DNA of 64,000 nt from a virus, in the IMG/VR virus record IMGVR_UViG_3300010391_001464, positions 1 to 64,000 of that record; one strand, 5' to 3'. Positions 18,999 to 28,599 of the stretch are shown piece after piece. The notes under the pieces are model-generated. The model saw only the letters and a program-made list of their open reading frames with translations, was not told the DNA's origin and did not search any database. Position 1 is the stretch's first letter. Every line of letters begins with the position of its first letter. A program made the translations under genes and the position numbers.

Positions 18999-19535
18999 AT
19001 GTATAAAATAGGAAAGTCTTTTAAGTATGATTCTGCTCATAGAATTTTTAACCAAAATTTAAAAAAATTTAAAAAATCAATAGGATTATCTAATTTTGAA
19101 GAAAAATGTAAATGTTTGCATGGGCATACATTTAAAGTTATTATTGAACTTTGTTCTGAATCTTTAGTAGATGATATGATTTTAGATTTTAATTATTTAA
19201 AGTTTTTTAAAGATCATATTGATAAATATTTTGATCACAAAACAGTCTTATTTACTAAGGACCCTTTATTACAATTTTATATTAAATATAAAGATGATCT
19301 TCCAGAAGAAATTTTTAATGGAATAACAGTAGTTCCATTTAATCCTACCGTAGAAAATATGGCAGAATATTTCTTTTCTTATATTAGTCCTATATTGGAA
19401 CATACTGATGATATAAATGATATATTTTTATCAAAAGTTAAAGTTTATGAAACAGAAACTTCATATGCTGAATATATGAATGAAACTTATTTCTCATCAA
19501 ATATATATTCTTTAAAAGATTATCTTTTAAAATAA
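18999..19535 (+). CDS. queD: 6-carboxy-tetrahydropterin synthase / 6-pyruvoyl-tetrahydropterin synthase family (QueD-like)
   Basis: 178 residues behind AAGGAGG. The zinc ligands of the family are present: His14 in DSAH, and His41 and His43 in CLHGH. The catalytic Cys is in the CKCLHGH segment, and DFNYLK and KVYETETSYAEY (substrate-binding Glu) follow. In the queuosine/7-deazaguanine pathway QueD converts dihydroneopterin triphosphate to carboxy-tetrahydropterin. The enzyme producing its substrate, FolE2, is encoded at 61508. QueE and QueC are not seen in the window. Confidence 0.85.
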   Translation: MYKIGKSFKYDSAHRIFNQNLKKFKKSIGLSNFEEKCKCLHGHTFKVIIELCSESLVDDMILDFNYLKFFKDHIDKYFDHKTVLFTKDPLLQFYIKYKDDLPEEIFNGITVVPFNPTVENMAEYFFSYISPILEHTDDINDIFLSKVKVYETETSYAEYMNETYFSSNIYSLKDYLLK

Positions 19536-19545
19536 AAAGAATAAA

Positions 19546-21069
19546 ATGGACAATCTATTTACTATAAATAAAAATCCTATAAAGTTAAAAAAGAGAGCAG
19601 GAATCTTAATTCCTAATGAGTATGTCAACTCTCCGTTTTATAGTTATATAAGAGCTAATCTGACTAGGTCATTTTTAGAATATAATACTTCTGAATTGAT
19701 TATAAATAAATTTTTTCTTGAGTCAGATAAATTTCTTACTATTCCAAGATTTTTTCCAGTACAAGATTATATAGGAACTTATAATATAGAAGATATATCT
19801 AATCCTGGACAAGATATTAAAATAAACCATAATATAATTCCAAGAACTGAAACTCAAAAAAAGGCTATAAATTATATGTTGAAAAATGATAGCGGTCTTA
19901 TTCAGCTTCAACCTGGAGTTGGTAAGACCGTTATTAGTATATATGTTGTGGCCGAAAGAAAAAAGAAAACTTTTATATTAACACATAAAGATTATCTCGC
20001 CGAACAATGGATTGGTCCAGGAAAACAAGGAAGTAGAGCAGGTTTTTTAGATTTTACAGATTTGCCAAAAGAAGAAATAGTAAGATTAACATCTTCTAAT
20101 TTTCAAAATGCTCTTAAACGGTCAATAATAGTTACTACAGACCAAACCTTTATCTCCCTATTAAAGCGTAAGAGAAAAGAGTTCTTAGAAGCTCTACATA
20201 AGGCTAACATAGGGATTTTGATTGCAGACGAAGTACATACATCTGTCGGAGCTCCTACCTTTTCTGAATGTTCTATTCATATACCTGCCAAAGTTGTTTT
20301 TGGTTTAAGTGCAACTCCATATAGATATGATGGAAATGGAGATATAATTAAATATCATATGGGTCCATTATTTTCTGAAGATGATTCATCTGGTACTATG
20401 GATGCAAGAGTGTCAATATTTCTTTTTGACTTTGAAATAGTAAATGGTACAATTATAAGAAAGAAAAAGATAGTAAAGATAAATAGAACTAAATATTTAT
20501 GGTGGGAAGGTAAATTTCAAAGAGCTAGATATCTAAATTTATTTAAAAATTCTATACCGTTAATAAATTTATCAAAAAGTTTAATAAATAAATTTAAAGA
20601 TAATAAAGATATATTATTTATAGCTGAAAGAATAGAAAATTTTCTATTACCGATGTTTAATTGGACACCATCAGAAGATAAAGGTTTATTTATAAGTGGA
20701 AGTAAAGATGAAGATCTACAAAAAAACATAGTATATTCTACACCAGGAAAGATAAGAGATGGAGTTAATGTACCTAATAAAAATTTATTAATATTAACTT
20801 CTCCAATATCAAATATTGCCCAAATTACAGGAAGAGTCACTAGAACTAAAGAAGGAAAAGAAACTCCAATTGTAATAGATATGGTTGATACTGGTTGTAA
20901 AGACATTTATAAAACTTTATTTCAAAGATTAGACTACTATGATTTAAAAAAATGGCCAGTACAGTTTATAATAATAAGAAATGGAAAAACTGAAGTTATT
21001 GATAGAAAAGAAGCTTTTAAAATTTTAAATGATAAAAATGATAATCAGTTATCATTGGAGATTAAATGA
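19546..21069 (+). CDS. SF2 DNA helicase (UvsW/RecG-like DEAD/H family)
   Basis: 507 residues. A Q-motif-like RTETQKKAINYML precedes Walker A PGVGKT (123-128). Motif II is ADEVH and motif III GLSATPYR. In the second RecA domain are LTSPISNIAQITGRVTR (motifs V/VI with the arginine finger) and a C-terminal extension. The layout is like T4 UvsW and phage helicases acting in recombination and replication-fork remodelling, which fits the SbcCD genes downstream. The stop overlaps the start of the next small gene (ATGA). Confidence 0.85.
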   Translation: MDNLFTINKNPIKLKKRAGILIPNEYVNSPFYSYIRANLTRSFLEYNTSELIINKFFLESDKFLTIPRFFPVQDYIGTYNIEDISNPGQDIKINHNIIPRTETQKKAINYMLKNDSGLIQLQPGVGKTVISIYVVAERKKKTFILTHKDYLAEQWIGPGKQGSRAGFLDFTDLPKEEIVRLTSSNFQNALKRSIIVTTDQTFISLLKRKRKEFLEALHKANIGILIADEVHTSVGAPTFSECSIHIPAKVVFGLSATPYRYDGNGDIIKYHMGPLFSEDDSSGTMDARVSIFLFDFEIVNGTIIRKKKIVKINRTKYLWWEGKFQRARYLNLFKNSIPLINLSKSLINKFKDNKDILFIAERIENFLLPMFNWTPSEDKGLFISGSKDEDLQKNIVYSTPGKIRDGVNVPNKNLLILTSPISNIAQITGRVTRTKEGKETPIVIDMVDTGCKDIYKTLFQRLDYYDLKKWPVQFIIIRNGKTEVIDRKEAFKILNDKNDNQLSLEIK

Positions 21070-21146
21070 CGAAAAAATCATTGAATGAAGAACAACAATT
21101 TAGAAAACTTTTATATAAGTTTATAGAAAATATAGGTAATAAATAA
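21066..21146 (+). CDS. 26-aa coupled peptide
   Basis: MTKKSLNEEQQFRKLLYKF... starts at the ATGA overlap with the helicase stop and ends at a TAATG overlap with the SbcD start. It exactly fills the gap, which argues for translation by coupling. A basic amphipathic helix of unknown role. Confidence 0.55.
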   Translation: MTKKSLNEEQQFRKLLYKFIENIGNK

Positions 21147-22180
21147 TGGAATTTATATTTATATCAGATCTTCATTTATCGGGTTATACTAATGATAAAA
21201 TGATAGCCGAAGAAAACTTGTCTGAAAGATTATTTTATATTAAAAATGCTTTACATAATGTTATTACTTATTGTAAAGAAAATAAAATAAATAATATTAA
21301 AATAGGTGGAGATTCTCTTCATAATAAAAGTATTATTCATACTATAGCATTGTCTGTATTATTAAATTTTATTAGAGAAAATAAAGATATACATTTTGAT
21401 ATTATAGATGGAAATCATGATTTATCAGGTAAGGGAGAAACTGTAGTTTCTGCTTTAATATCATTAGATAATGAACCAAATGTTAAGAGGATTGGTGTTG
21501 AACATATACTTTTTAAAGATGAGAAACATGATATACTTTATGTCCCATACTCATCAAAAATGGTTAATATTATAAAAAATAATTCTGCTAAATATTTAAT
21601 ATCTCATTTTGGTTTAAATGAAGGAATATTAAATTCTGGTCAAAGTATAGTTGGTGAAATTAAATTAAGTGACTTAATAGGAAAATATGAAACAGTGTTA
21701 GTTGGGCATTATCACAATCCCCAGAAAATAATTAGAGAAGATATTAGTTTATATTATTCAGGATCTTTAATACATTTAACATGGAATGATAAAAATGAAG
21801 AAAAAAGATTTTTAGTTATAAATACTGATTCTAAACAAGTCATATCAGTTCCTACTACTGGTTATAGAAAATATTTTGAATTGATAATAACTTCAGAAAA
21901 TAAAGAAGAGATTATTAAGACAGCAAGAGAAATGAAAAAATCAGATCATTTAGTAAATATTAAAAAAGAGGTCGATATAGAAACAAAAGATATAGAGGAT
22001 GAATTTCAAATTATAGATAGAATAGATAAAGATATAACAAATCGAGGACTATCTACATCTATGACAGAAATGGAAATCATCAAAAAATATTTAGAAATTA
22101 AAAATATAAGAAAAGAAGATTTTGAATCATATCAAAAAGTAGCTTTAGAAATAATTTCAGAATCCTCAGAGAAAGTTTAA
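21146..22180 (+). CDS. SbcD/Mre11-like nuclease (T4 gp47-like)
   Basis: 344-residue calcineurin-type phosphoesterase. Metal motifs in order: SDLHL (Asp8, His10), GGDSLH, DGNHD, SHFGL and GHYHNP. The phosphoesterase domain is followed by a charged C-terminal part, as in gp47. With the SbcC-like ATPase at 22416 it would form the Mre11/Rad50-type complex that resects DNA ends for recombination-dependent replication. One-base overlap with the next gene. Confidence 0.9.
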   Translation: MEFIFISDLHLSGYTNDKMIAEENLSERLFYIKNALHNVITYCKENKINNIKIGGDSLHNKSIIHTIALSVLLNFIRENKDIHFDIIDGNHDLSGKGETVVSALISLDNEPNVKRIGVEHILFKDEKHDILYVPYSSKMVNIIKNNSAKYLISHFGLNEGILNSGQSIVGEIKLSDLIGKYETVLVGHYHNPQKIIREDISLYYSGSLIHLTWNDKNEEKRFLVINTDSKQVISVPTTGYRKYFELIITSENKEEIIKTAREMKKSDHLVNIKKEVDIETKDIEDEFQIIDRIDKDITNRGLSTSMTEMEIIKKYLEIKNIRKEDFESYQKVALEIISESSEKV

Positions 22181-22419
22181 TGGATAAAAAACAAAAAATT
22201 AAGATAATTATAGCTGGTTCATATGGGACTGGTAAAACTACTCTAGCTCAAATTATATTAAATGCTTTAGTTGAAAAAAATATTAAAGTTGATATTGTTG
22301 ATATTGATGAAGTAAAAGAAATGTTAGTATCTAAAACTTTAGAAAAAAGAATTGAGTCATTAAGTAAAACAGATATGATAGTAGAAATTAAAATTCAAAA
22401 CTTGAGTACTCATTTATGA
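22180..22419 (+). CDS. Small P-loop NTPase-like protein
   Basis: 79 residues. Strand-loop IIIAGSYGTGKTTLAQIIL is a Walker A motif and VDIVDIDEVKE is reminiscent of a downstream strand with an Asp. It is only the N-terminal part of a kinase-like fold and overlaps both neighbours (SbcD and SbcC) by 1 and 4 bases. Function unknown; possibly a nucleotide-binding cofactor. Confidence 0.65.
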   Translation: MDKKQKIKIIIAGSYGTGKTTLAQIILNALVEKNIKVDIVDIDEVKEMLVSKTLEKRIESLSKTDMIVEIKIQNLSTHL

Positions 22420-24611
22420 AAGAAGTTATATTAGAAGAAATAGGTTTTGAGAATTTTTGTTGTTATATAGAACCTATGACATTACAACTAGAAAGTCAGG
22501 GATTGACATGTATAACAGGACCTAATGGAATAGGAAAAACTACGATATTAGATGTTATTCCATATGTTTTATATGGAATAACATCAAAAGGTTTAAAAGG
22601 TGATGATGTTGTAAATGACGTAGTAAAAAAGAATTGTAAAGTATGGTTAAAATTTAGAATCAATGATATAAAATATGAAGCAATAAGATATGTAAAACAT
22701 TACAAAAATGGAAATACTGCTTATTTATATCGTGGTAGTGAGTTAATAAAAAAAGGACATACTGAAGTAAAAGCGGAAATTGAAAGATTAACAATATCTC
22801 AAAAATTATTTTTTAATACATTATTATTTGGACAAAAAATAAAAGATTTTTTTACAAATTTAACAGACTCAGAACAGAAAGATATTTTTAGAAATATTAT
22901 AAATCTAAACAAATATGTTATATATCGAGATCAAGCATCTAAAAAACTAGATGATCTAAATAACTCTTTAAATAAAATTTCTAATGAAATAGAAATAAAC
23001 TCTAAAATTCTAACAGATACTGAAACTGAAATAAATAAACTATTAAAAAATAAAGAAACATTCTATATTGAGAAAGATAAAGAATTAAATTCTATCTTAT
23101 CTGATATTGAAGAAATTAAAAATCAAATTGATTTAATTAATAAAGATATAGAATATTATGGAATTATAGATATTAATGGACTTAATACTATAAATAATAT
23201 GATCATTAATTTTTCAGTTAAAATATCTGAGATTCAAACTAATAAAAATAATATAAATAATGACATTATAAATAGAAAGAAAGTAAAGAGAGCAGAATTA
23301 GAGAAACAAGCTTTAGATGAAAAATCTAAAATAGTAAAAGAAGATAATGAAAATATATCAAAAATAAAGGAAGAGATATCTGAATTAAAATTAAGTTATA
23401 CAAATGATATAAATAGTTTTAATAATTTATTGACAGAAATGAACCACGATCTTTCAAAACTAAATGATGAATCAAAAAATTTAGAAAAAGAGTTGAAGGA
23501 AATTTCAAATATTCTTCTTTCAGATAAGTCCAGATGTTCTACTTGCAAACAATTACTTAACACTCCAGAATCTATTGAAATATTCAAACAAAAAGAAATT
23601 TTAAATAGAAATAGATTAGGAGTTTTAGATATAGAGATTAAAAGTTTTACAGAAGAAATAAATAAGAAAACTATATTAAAAAATGAAATTGAATCATCTT
23701 TTAAAAATTCAATATCTATATTAGAAGATATTTATAAAAATGCTCAAGCAGAGACTGAGGTAAAAACTTCTAAGGTTGATAATAAATTAAAAGATGTCTT
23801 AGATAGATTAGAAACAATTGCTAAAAAAGAAGTAGATTCTAAAACTTTAGAGATTGATTCTGAAATTAATAAGTTAAAAAACCAAATACATAAATGTAAT
23901 TCAGATAAGTCAAAGATTGAATCTGATATATTAAGTCTTAAAAATTTAGAAGATATGTTTGTTTCTAAGAAAAATGATTTAGTAGTAAAAAACAATATGT
24001 TGAAAAATATAAAAATTAGATCATTTGATGATTCTATTATAGACAGTTATAAGTTAAAAAATAAGATTCTTAAATCTAAGATAGATTCTGGAAAAAAGAG
24101 AAGTATAGAAATTATAGAAATGACAAAGGTTTATGAGTTTTGGAAAGTTGCTTATTCATCTATAGGAATTCCAAGTATGTTAATAGATGAATCTATTCCT
24201 TTTATGAATAAAAGAGTTTCTTATTATTTAGATAAGTTAACATCTGGTAGATTTACTTTATCATTTGATACGATGAGAGAGAATAAGAGTGGGGAATTTA
24301 AAGATAAAATATCTATACATTTAGTAGATAATCATACACATGCAAATTCTAGAACTAAACTGTCAGGTGGTCAAACTAGACTTATAGATATAGCAACAAT
24401 CTTAACATTATATGATTTACAATGCTATATACAAGATATAAAATTTAATGTAATGATATTTGATGAAATATTTGATAGTCTAGATGAAGATAACATAAGA
24501 TATGTTTCTATTTTACTTAAAAGTTTAATTCTTGACAAATCAATTTTTATAATAAGTCATAGACATATTGACCAATTAGAAGCAGATAATGAATTAAACT
24601 TATGGAACTAG
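22416..24611 (+). CDS. SbcC/Rad50-like ATPase (T4 gp46-like)
   Basis: 731 residues. Walker A GPNGIGKTT lies near residue 37. Two long Lys/Glu/Asn-rich coiled coils flank a zinc hook CSTCKQLLNTPE near residue 370. The C-terminal ABC head has SGGQTRLIDIA (signature) and MIFDEIFDSLDEDN (Walker B/D-loop), then ISHRHID (H-loop). Partner of the 21146 nuclease. Confidence 0.93.
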   Translation: MKEVILEEIGFENFCCYIEPMTLQLESQGLTCITGPNGIGKTTILDVIPYVLYGITSKGLKGDDVVNDVVKKNCKVWLKFRINDIKYEAIRYVKHYKNGNTAYLYRGSELIKKGHTEVKAEIERLTISQKLFFNTLLFGQKIKDFFTNLTDSEQKDIFRNIINLNKYVIYRDQASKKLDDLNNSLNKISNEIEINSKILTDTETEINKLLKNKETFYIEKDKELNSILSDIEEIKNQIDLINKDIEYYGIIDINGLNTINNMIINFSVKISEIQTNKNNINNDIINRKKVKRAELEKQALDEKSKIVKEDNENISKIKEEISELKLSYTNDINSFNNLLTEMNHDLSKLNDESKNLEKELKEISNILLSDKSRCSTCKQLLNTPESIEIFKQKEILNRNRLGVLDIEIKSFTEEINKKTILKNEIESSFKNSISILEDIYKNAQAETEVKTSKVDNKLKDVLDRLETIAKKEVDSKTLEIDSEINKLKNQIHKCNSDKSKIESDILSLKNLEDMFVSKKNDLVVKNNMLKNIKIRSFDDSIIDSYKLKNKILKSKIDSGKKRSIEIIEMTKVYEFWKVAYSSIGIPSMLIDESIPFMNKRVSYYLDKLTSGRFTLSFDTMRENKSGEFKDKISIHLVDNHTHANSRTKLSGGQTRLIDIATILTLYDLQCYIQDIKFNVMIFDEIFDSLDEDNIRYVSILLKSLILDKSIFIISHRHIDQLEADNELNLWN

Positions 24612-24618
24612 GAGATTA

Positions 24619-24816
24619 ATGTTAAAAGTTAATATTCAATCAATAGATACTTTATTAAACTATAATATTAATAAAGGAGATGTAATAGAAGTTAAAGGAA
24701 TAGAAGAACCTAAAAATGCATTTCTAGAAATATATCTCTCAGATGAAAATGAAATTACTATTACATTAAACCCATGGAAATTTAAAACGGAGGAAATAAT
24801 TGAAGATAAAAGTTGA
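24619..24816 (+). CDS. Unknown 65-aa acidic protein
   Basis: ATG 24619 behind GGAG. A small beta-rich acidic protein (GDVIEVKGIEEPKNAFLEIYL), perhaps an SH3-like fold. It overlaps the TTG start of the next gene by 17 bases. Confidence 0.6.
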   Translation: MLKVNIQSIDTLLNYNINKGDVIEVKGIEEPKNAFLEIYLSDENEITITLNPWKFKTEEIIEDKS

Positions 24817-25051
24817 TTTTGTTACAAACAGTTCTTCTACTAGTTTTATAATAGACGTTAATAAAATAACTAAGGAACAATCAGATAAATTATTCGATTG
24901 GGCACAATCAGAAAGAAACAAAGATGGTTGGAATATTCATTATAGTGTAGGGAGATATGAAATTGAAGGTTTTAGTATGATGGATAATGATGATATTTAT
25001 GAAATATTAGAAAAATTAGAAATAACAGACGTTATATGGGAGCATTCTTAA
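24800..25051 (+). CDS. SSS-motif protein 1
   Basis: 83 residues from TTG 24800 (GGAGG six bases upstream). The N terminus, KIKVDFVTNSSSTSF, is shared almost unchanged with three other proteins in the next 2 kb, whereas the remaining sequence is unrelated. The conserved stretch looks like a leader or recognition tag rather than part of a fold. The rest is small and acidic and ends with a Trp-Glu-His-Ser tail. Confidence 0.7.
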   Translation: MKIKVDFVTNSSSTSFIIDVNKITKEQSDKLFDWAQSERNKDGWNIHYSVGRYEIEGFSMMDNDDIYEILEKLEITDVIWEHS

Positions 25052-25474
25052 ATGAAAAATGCAAGTATTATATCATTAAGTAAATGTAAAGTAAATAAAG
25101 AATCATGCTCGATATTAAGAAGTAAAGATAAAAATCACCAATGTTATAAATTAAGAAAAGAAATTTTAGAGGGTACTGAGTCTTGGGAGCATTGTCGAGG
25201 TATTAGAACTCCACTAAATAAAACAAGAGTTGATATTTTAAAGAAAATAGAATCAGGTGCAACCTTATATTGGTGTGCTGGAGCATTTCTTAAATATATG
25301 ACTGAATGTAAAAGTTGTGGAGGAATAAAAGAAATTGAAAAAATAATCTCAATGAATGATTTCTGGCTTCTTAAACGTGGTGAGTATATAGAAGAAGGAA
25401 GATCTGGAGAAGGGTCTATTGAATACAACATTACTAAAAAAGGAATTGTATATGCTTTTATAAATGGAGAATAA
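25052..25474 (+). CDS. Cys-containing unknown protein within SSS-motif cluster
   Basis: 140 residues with eight cysteines, including CSILRSKDKNHQC, EHCRG, YWCAGA and ECKSCGG, suggesting metal binding. It lacks the SSS motif but is embedded between two genes that have it. No family recognised. Confidence 0.65.
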   Translation: MKNASIISLSKCKVNKESCSILRSKDKNHQCYKLRKEILEGTESWEHCRGIRTPLNKTRVDILKKIESGATLYWCAGAFLKYMTECKSCGGIKEIEKIISMNDFWLLKRGEYIEEGRSGEGSIEYNITKKGIVYAFINGE

Positions 25475-25475
25475 T

Positions 25476-25874
25476 ATGAAATTAAAAACAGACTTTGTAA
25501 CAAATTCTAGTTCAGTTTCTTATATGATTTCAATCTATAAAGTAACTGATCATATTAAACTAGAAGAGTATCTAGTCAATAATTTCGGAAAATTAGGACA
25601 GCAGATTATTAATCAAAAAATATCAGATAATCTAGAAGATGTGATAGAGAAATTATGTTTAAATGATTATGATGAAAATGAAAAAATGCCTTATGATGGA
25701 GATAAATTAATAAAAGAAGTAAAAAATGAAATATTAAATTCTGAAAAAGTTTTATATTCTAGGAGTAGATCTAATATAATAGAACCAATAGATTCTGTTA
25801 TATTTTATTTAAAATCTAAAGAAGCAGGAGTTGAGCCTATATTTAGTAACAGTTATTCTGGATATGATGGATAA
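25476..25874 (+). CDS. SSS-motif protein 2
   Basis: 132 residues. ATG 25476 was preferred over 25464 because GGAGA lies five bases before it and the product then begins KLKTDFVTNSSSVSY, in register with its paralogues. The remainder is acidic and mainly helical, with no recognised family. Confidence 0.7.
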   Translation: MKLKTDFVTNSSSVSYMISIYKVTDHIKLEEYLVNNFGKLGQQIINQKISDNLEDVIEKLCLNDYDENEKMPYDGDKLIKEVKNEILNSEKVLYSRSRSNIIEPIDSVIFYLKSKEAGVEPIFSNSYSGYDG

Positions 25875-25877
25875 CAA

Positions 25878-26465
25878 ATGAAAATAAAAACAGATTTTAT
25901 TACTAATTCTTCAAGTACTTCATTTGTTTTACATTCATGTTTGGCAACCGAGATTTATGGAAATTTTGATATTAAAAATTTAGAAAAAGATCTAAATAAA
26001 GAATATAGAAAAGTAATAGAAGAACTTGGAGGTTATGAAAAGGTTTTACATATTGAAGAAGATAGTGTGAAACTAGGGGAAGATGATGAAATATCTAATG
26101 TTCAGTCAATTATATCATTAATTGAAACAAGCTCAGGTAATGCTGGAAAAGAAATCCAAATAATGATGGACTCAGATTTAAATTATATTTGGGATTCTGA
26201 TCAACAAAAACCACATTTGTACCTAGCTACATTATTAAAAGAAATTTTAAACTCAATAAAATTTGATAAAGAAGTTAGAACTGTATATCATCAATTCATT
26301 AAAGAGTTTACTGGATCTGGTTGGCATGGAGGAGACCCACAAGGTAAATATATTTTACCTAGTGGTGCTGTCCTAAAAGAGACAATTGTAGGAACTATGG
26401 ATATTTCTAAAGATATTGATATTAGAGATACTTTATTGATTACTGAATGGACTAAAGGAAGATAA
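25878..26465 (+). CDS. SSS-motif protein 3
   Basis: 195 residues beginning KIKTDFITNSSSTSFVL. The longest of the four paralogues. It contains GSGWHGGDPQGKYILPSG near residue 150, suggesting a folded domain. Unknown function. Confidence 0.7.
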   Translation: MKIKTDFITNSSSTSFVLHSCLATEIYGNFDIKNLEKDLNKEYRKVIEELGGYEKVLHIEEDSVKLGEDDEISNVQSIISLIETSSGNAGKEIQIMMDSDLNYIWDSDQQKPHLYLATLLKEILNSIKFDKEVRTVYHQFIKEFTGSGWHGGDPQGKYILPSGAVLKETIVGTMDISKDIDIRDTLLITEWTKGR

Positions 26466-26500
26466 AGATATAAAAACCATTAGTATGGAAAGGGGTATTT

Positions 26501-26839
26501 ATGAAAATTAAAAGCGATTTTGTGACTAATAGTTCTAGTTCTTCATATATAGTATATATTCCTAAAAATGTAACATTTGATAAGTTAAAGATACAAGATA
26601 ATATTGAAGGATCAAACTTGGCAAGTTTAGAAAAAGTTTATAACGAATTACTAAAATCTAAAAAGTTTAATGAATATGACAGTTCCGAAATATTTAGTAC
26701 TCTTAGAACATTCTTATATAATAATAAGTTAATTGTGAGTTCAATAGATACGGGACCTGATTTTGGTTCTATTATATTGGTAGATTTAGAATCGATAAAT
26801 AAAATAAATGAGAGGTTTTCTGATGATACGAATAGCTAA
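26501..26839 (+). CDS. SSS-motif protein 4
   Basis: 112 residues beginning KIKSDFVTNSSSSSYIVYIP, preceded by an AAGGGG-type site. The rest is small and mostly helical with a DTGPDFGS segment. Its end overlaps the start of the radical-SAM gene by 18 bases, implying coupled translation with that enzyme. Confidence 0.7.
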   Translation: MKIKSDFVTNSSSSSYIVYIPKNVTFDKLKIQDNIEGSNLASLEKVYNELLKSKKFNEYDSSEIFSTLRTFLYNNKLIVSSIDTGPDFGSIILVDLESINKINERFSDDTNS

Positions 26840-27844
26840 CTGGTTATTGACAAGAAGATGTAATCTTAAATGTTCTTATTGTGCTATTGCAATGGATTAT
26901 CCTAAAATGCCATTAGAATATCCTGAAATGGCTCATTATTCAAAATATGAAATGAGAACTGAAATAGTATTAGATTATTTAGAAAGACTTAAAGCTCATA
27001 ATCCAAATATGTTTCATATTTTCTATGGTGGTGAACCGCTCTTAAGAAAGATCTTCCTGAAATAATTAAGTTTTGTAATGATAAAGATATTCAATATACT
27101 ATTATTACAAATAACTCAAATGCTATTCAACCCGCTTTAAATGAATTAGTACAAAAAGTTGGAACTTTAAAAGGACTAACTTCTTCAGTTGATCCTATAA
27201 TTATGAGGTCTGACTATTCCGATTTAGATAGATTAAAGAAAAGTAAGGCTGGATTTGAAAGATTAACTGAATGGAAGAAAAAAATAAATGACGTAGTTGC
27301 AGAAGTAACAGTGGATGAAGAAATGCTAGATGATTTAATACCATTAGTATCAATGTTAACCGAAAATGGTATTAGTAGTTCTATAACATTTGTGGATATT
27401 TCAAAAAGTAAATATTATGATTTTTCAAATATAACAGATGAAAAAGTACTAGTCAATAAGAGTGAAAAAGTAAGGAATATTCTTAAAGAATTGGAAAATG
27501 ATAAATATGACGTTCATATGGCTAAAGAGCTATTGCCTAGGATTTATGATATATTACCATCAAATCTAGATTGTGGACTTGATAAGAATGTGCATAATTT
27601 AACCATAGATGCTGATGGGTCTGTCAGATTATGCCTTAGAGTTAGAGGATGTAAAACATCTGACCATTATCTAGATGAATATATTAACTATGATGGAAAT
27701 ATAAATGATAATCTATTATATAATATTAGAGAAGATAAAAAAGAGTTTTGTCTTAGATGTAATTGGACATGTGGAATCATGACATCTTTAATTGAAGAAG
27801 GAAGTTCAAATTATAATAAGTTAGTACATTCTGATAGGAGATAA
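26822..27844 (+). CDS. Radical-SAM enzyme with C-terminal Cys cluster (interrupted by a -1 frameshift)
   Basis: ATG 26822 begins MIRIANWLLTRRCNLKCSYC, with the CxxxCxxC cluster that binds the [4Fe-4S]/SAM cofactor, and GGEPLL follows. The frame then hits TAA at 27063. Slipping back one base after AAG (about 27047) continues RKDLPEIIKFCNDKDIQYTIITNNS, exactly the expected family continuation, and runs to 27844. The C-terminal part has CGLDKN, LCLRVRGC, CLRCNWTC, a SPASM/Twitch-like auxiliary Fe-S region typical of peptide-modifying enzymes. The intact protein would be about 340 residues. The break is a missing base, an error or programmed -1 shifting (A-AAG). Confidence 0.75.
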
Positions 27845-27849
27845 TTATT

Positions 27850-28179
27850 ATGGCTAATGTAATTAAAACTGCAGTTGAATTTTTGCAAAGAGTTAAAGAA
27901 GGAGATTTTGTTTTAATTAAGTTTGTTAAAAAAGATGGTACTGATAGAATTATGAAGGCCACTTTAAATTTTTTAAAAATACCAAATGATAAAAAACCTA
28001 AGGGAGTAGATTTAGTAAAAATTTTAAAACTACTTCAAAATAGCAAAATGCTTAGAGTTTTTGATATAGAAAAAATGGACTGGAGAACTGTACCATTTGA
28101 ATCAGTTGAATGGTTAAAAACCTTGGATAAACAAAGAAAAATAACAACATATACTATCGAAAAAAGAATAAAGGAATAA
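27850..28179 (+). CDS. WYL_2/Sm-like SH3-fold phage protein
   Basis: 109 residues. The pattern RIMKATLNF...IP..., then MLRVFDIEKMDWRTVPFESVEWL fits the small phage family annotated as Sm-like SH3 beta-barrel (WYL_2/DUF2693). Such proteins may bind nucleic acids; the role is unknown. It abuts the radical-SAM gene. Confidence 0.55.
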   Translation: MANVIKTAVEFLQRVKEGDFVLIKFVKKDGTDRIMKATLNFLKIPNDKKPKGVDLVKILKLLQNSKMLRVFDIEKMDWRTVPFESVEWLKTLDKQRKITTYTIEKRIKE

Positions 28180-28515
28180 TTGAAATTTATGAGAATAAAA
28201 AAGAATCTATCTCTCGCTATATTAGAAGTAGATACTAAAACAGGAAAACTTTGGTTAAATTCACCAGGATGTGTACTAAGAATTAGTGGAATAGAATTTA
28301 TTAACAAATCTATAACAGATAAATTTTCTTTTATTGATATTATTGATAATAAAGCAGTATTAATAAAAGGAGAAGCATCATCTTATTTTGATGAAAACTT
28401 AAATGATTTTCTAATACAGTTAATTCAACTAATGCATTTAAATCTACAAGAAAAAACTAATATAATACAAAAACAATATTATAAAAAATTAATGAAAGTA
28501 ATTAAAGAGTTTTAA
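28180..28515 (+). CDS. Unknown 111-aa protein (TTG start)
   Basis: TTG 28180 immediately follows the previous stop, behind AAAGGAATAA. A basic N terminus, then alternating hydrophobic strands (KLWLNSPGCVLRISGIEF) and a helical C terminus. No family recognised. Confidence 0.6.
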   Translation: MKFMRIKKNLSLAILEVDTKTGKLWLNSPGCVLRISGIEFINKSITDKFSFIDIIDNKAVLIKGEASSYFDENLNDFLIQLIQLMHLNLQEKTNIIQKQYYKKLMKVIKEF

Positions 28516-28599
28516 GGAGTAAGATTAATAAAATATTATTTGTTTAAAATGTAGTAGAAGTGGTATTAGAATAACTTAAACCTCTTATTGGAGAAAGTA

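Noticed and set aside
26822-27844. Assignment of the radical-SAM gene as QueE to complete the deazaguanine pathway
   Set aside because: The cluster is CxxxCxxC, not the long-spaced QueE type, and there is an extra C-terminal Cys region; it sits with the SSS-motif genes, not with QueD.
28516-28599. Possible small zinc-ribbon peptide (CLKCSRSGIRIT-like) before 28600
   Set aside because: It has no start codon in frame and is interrupted upstream; too short to support.
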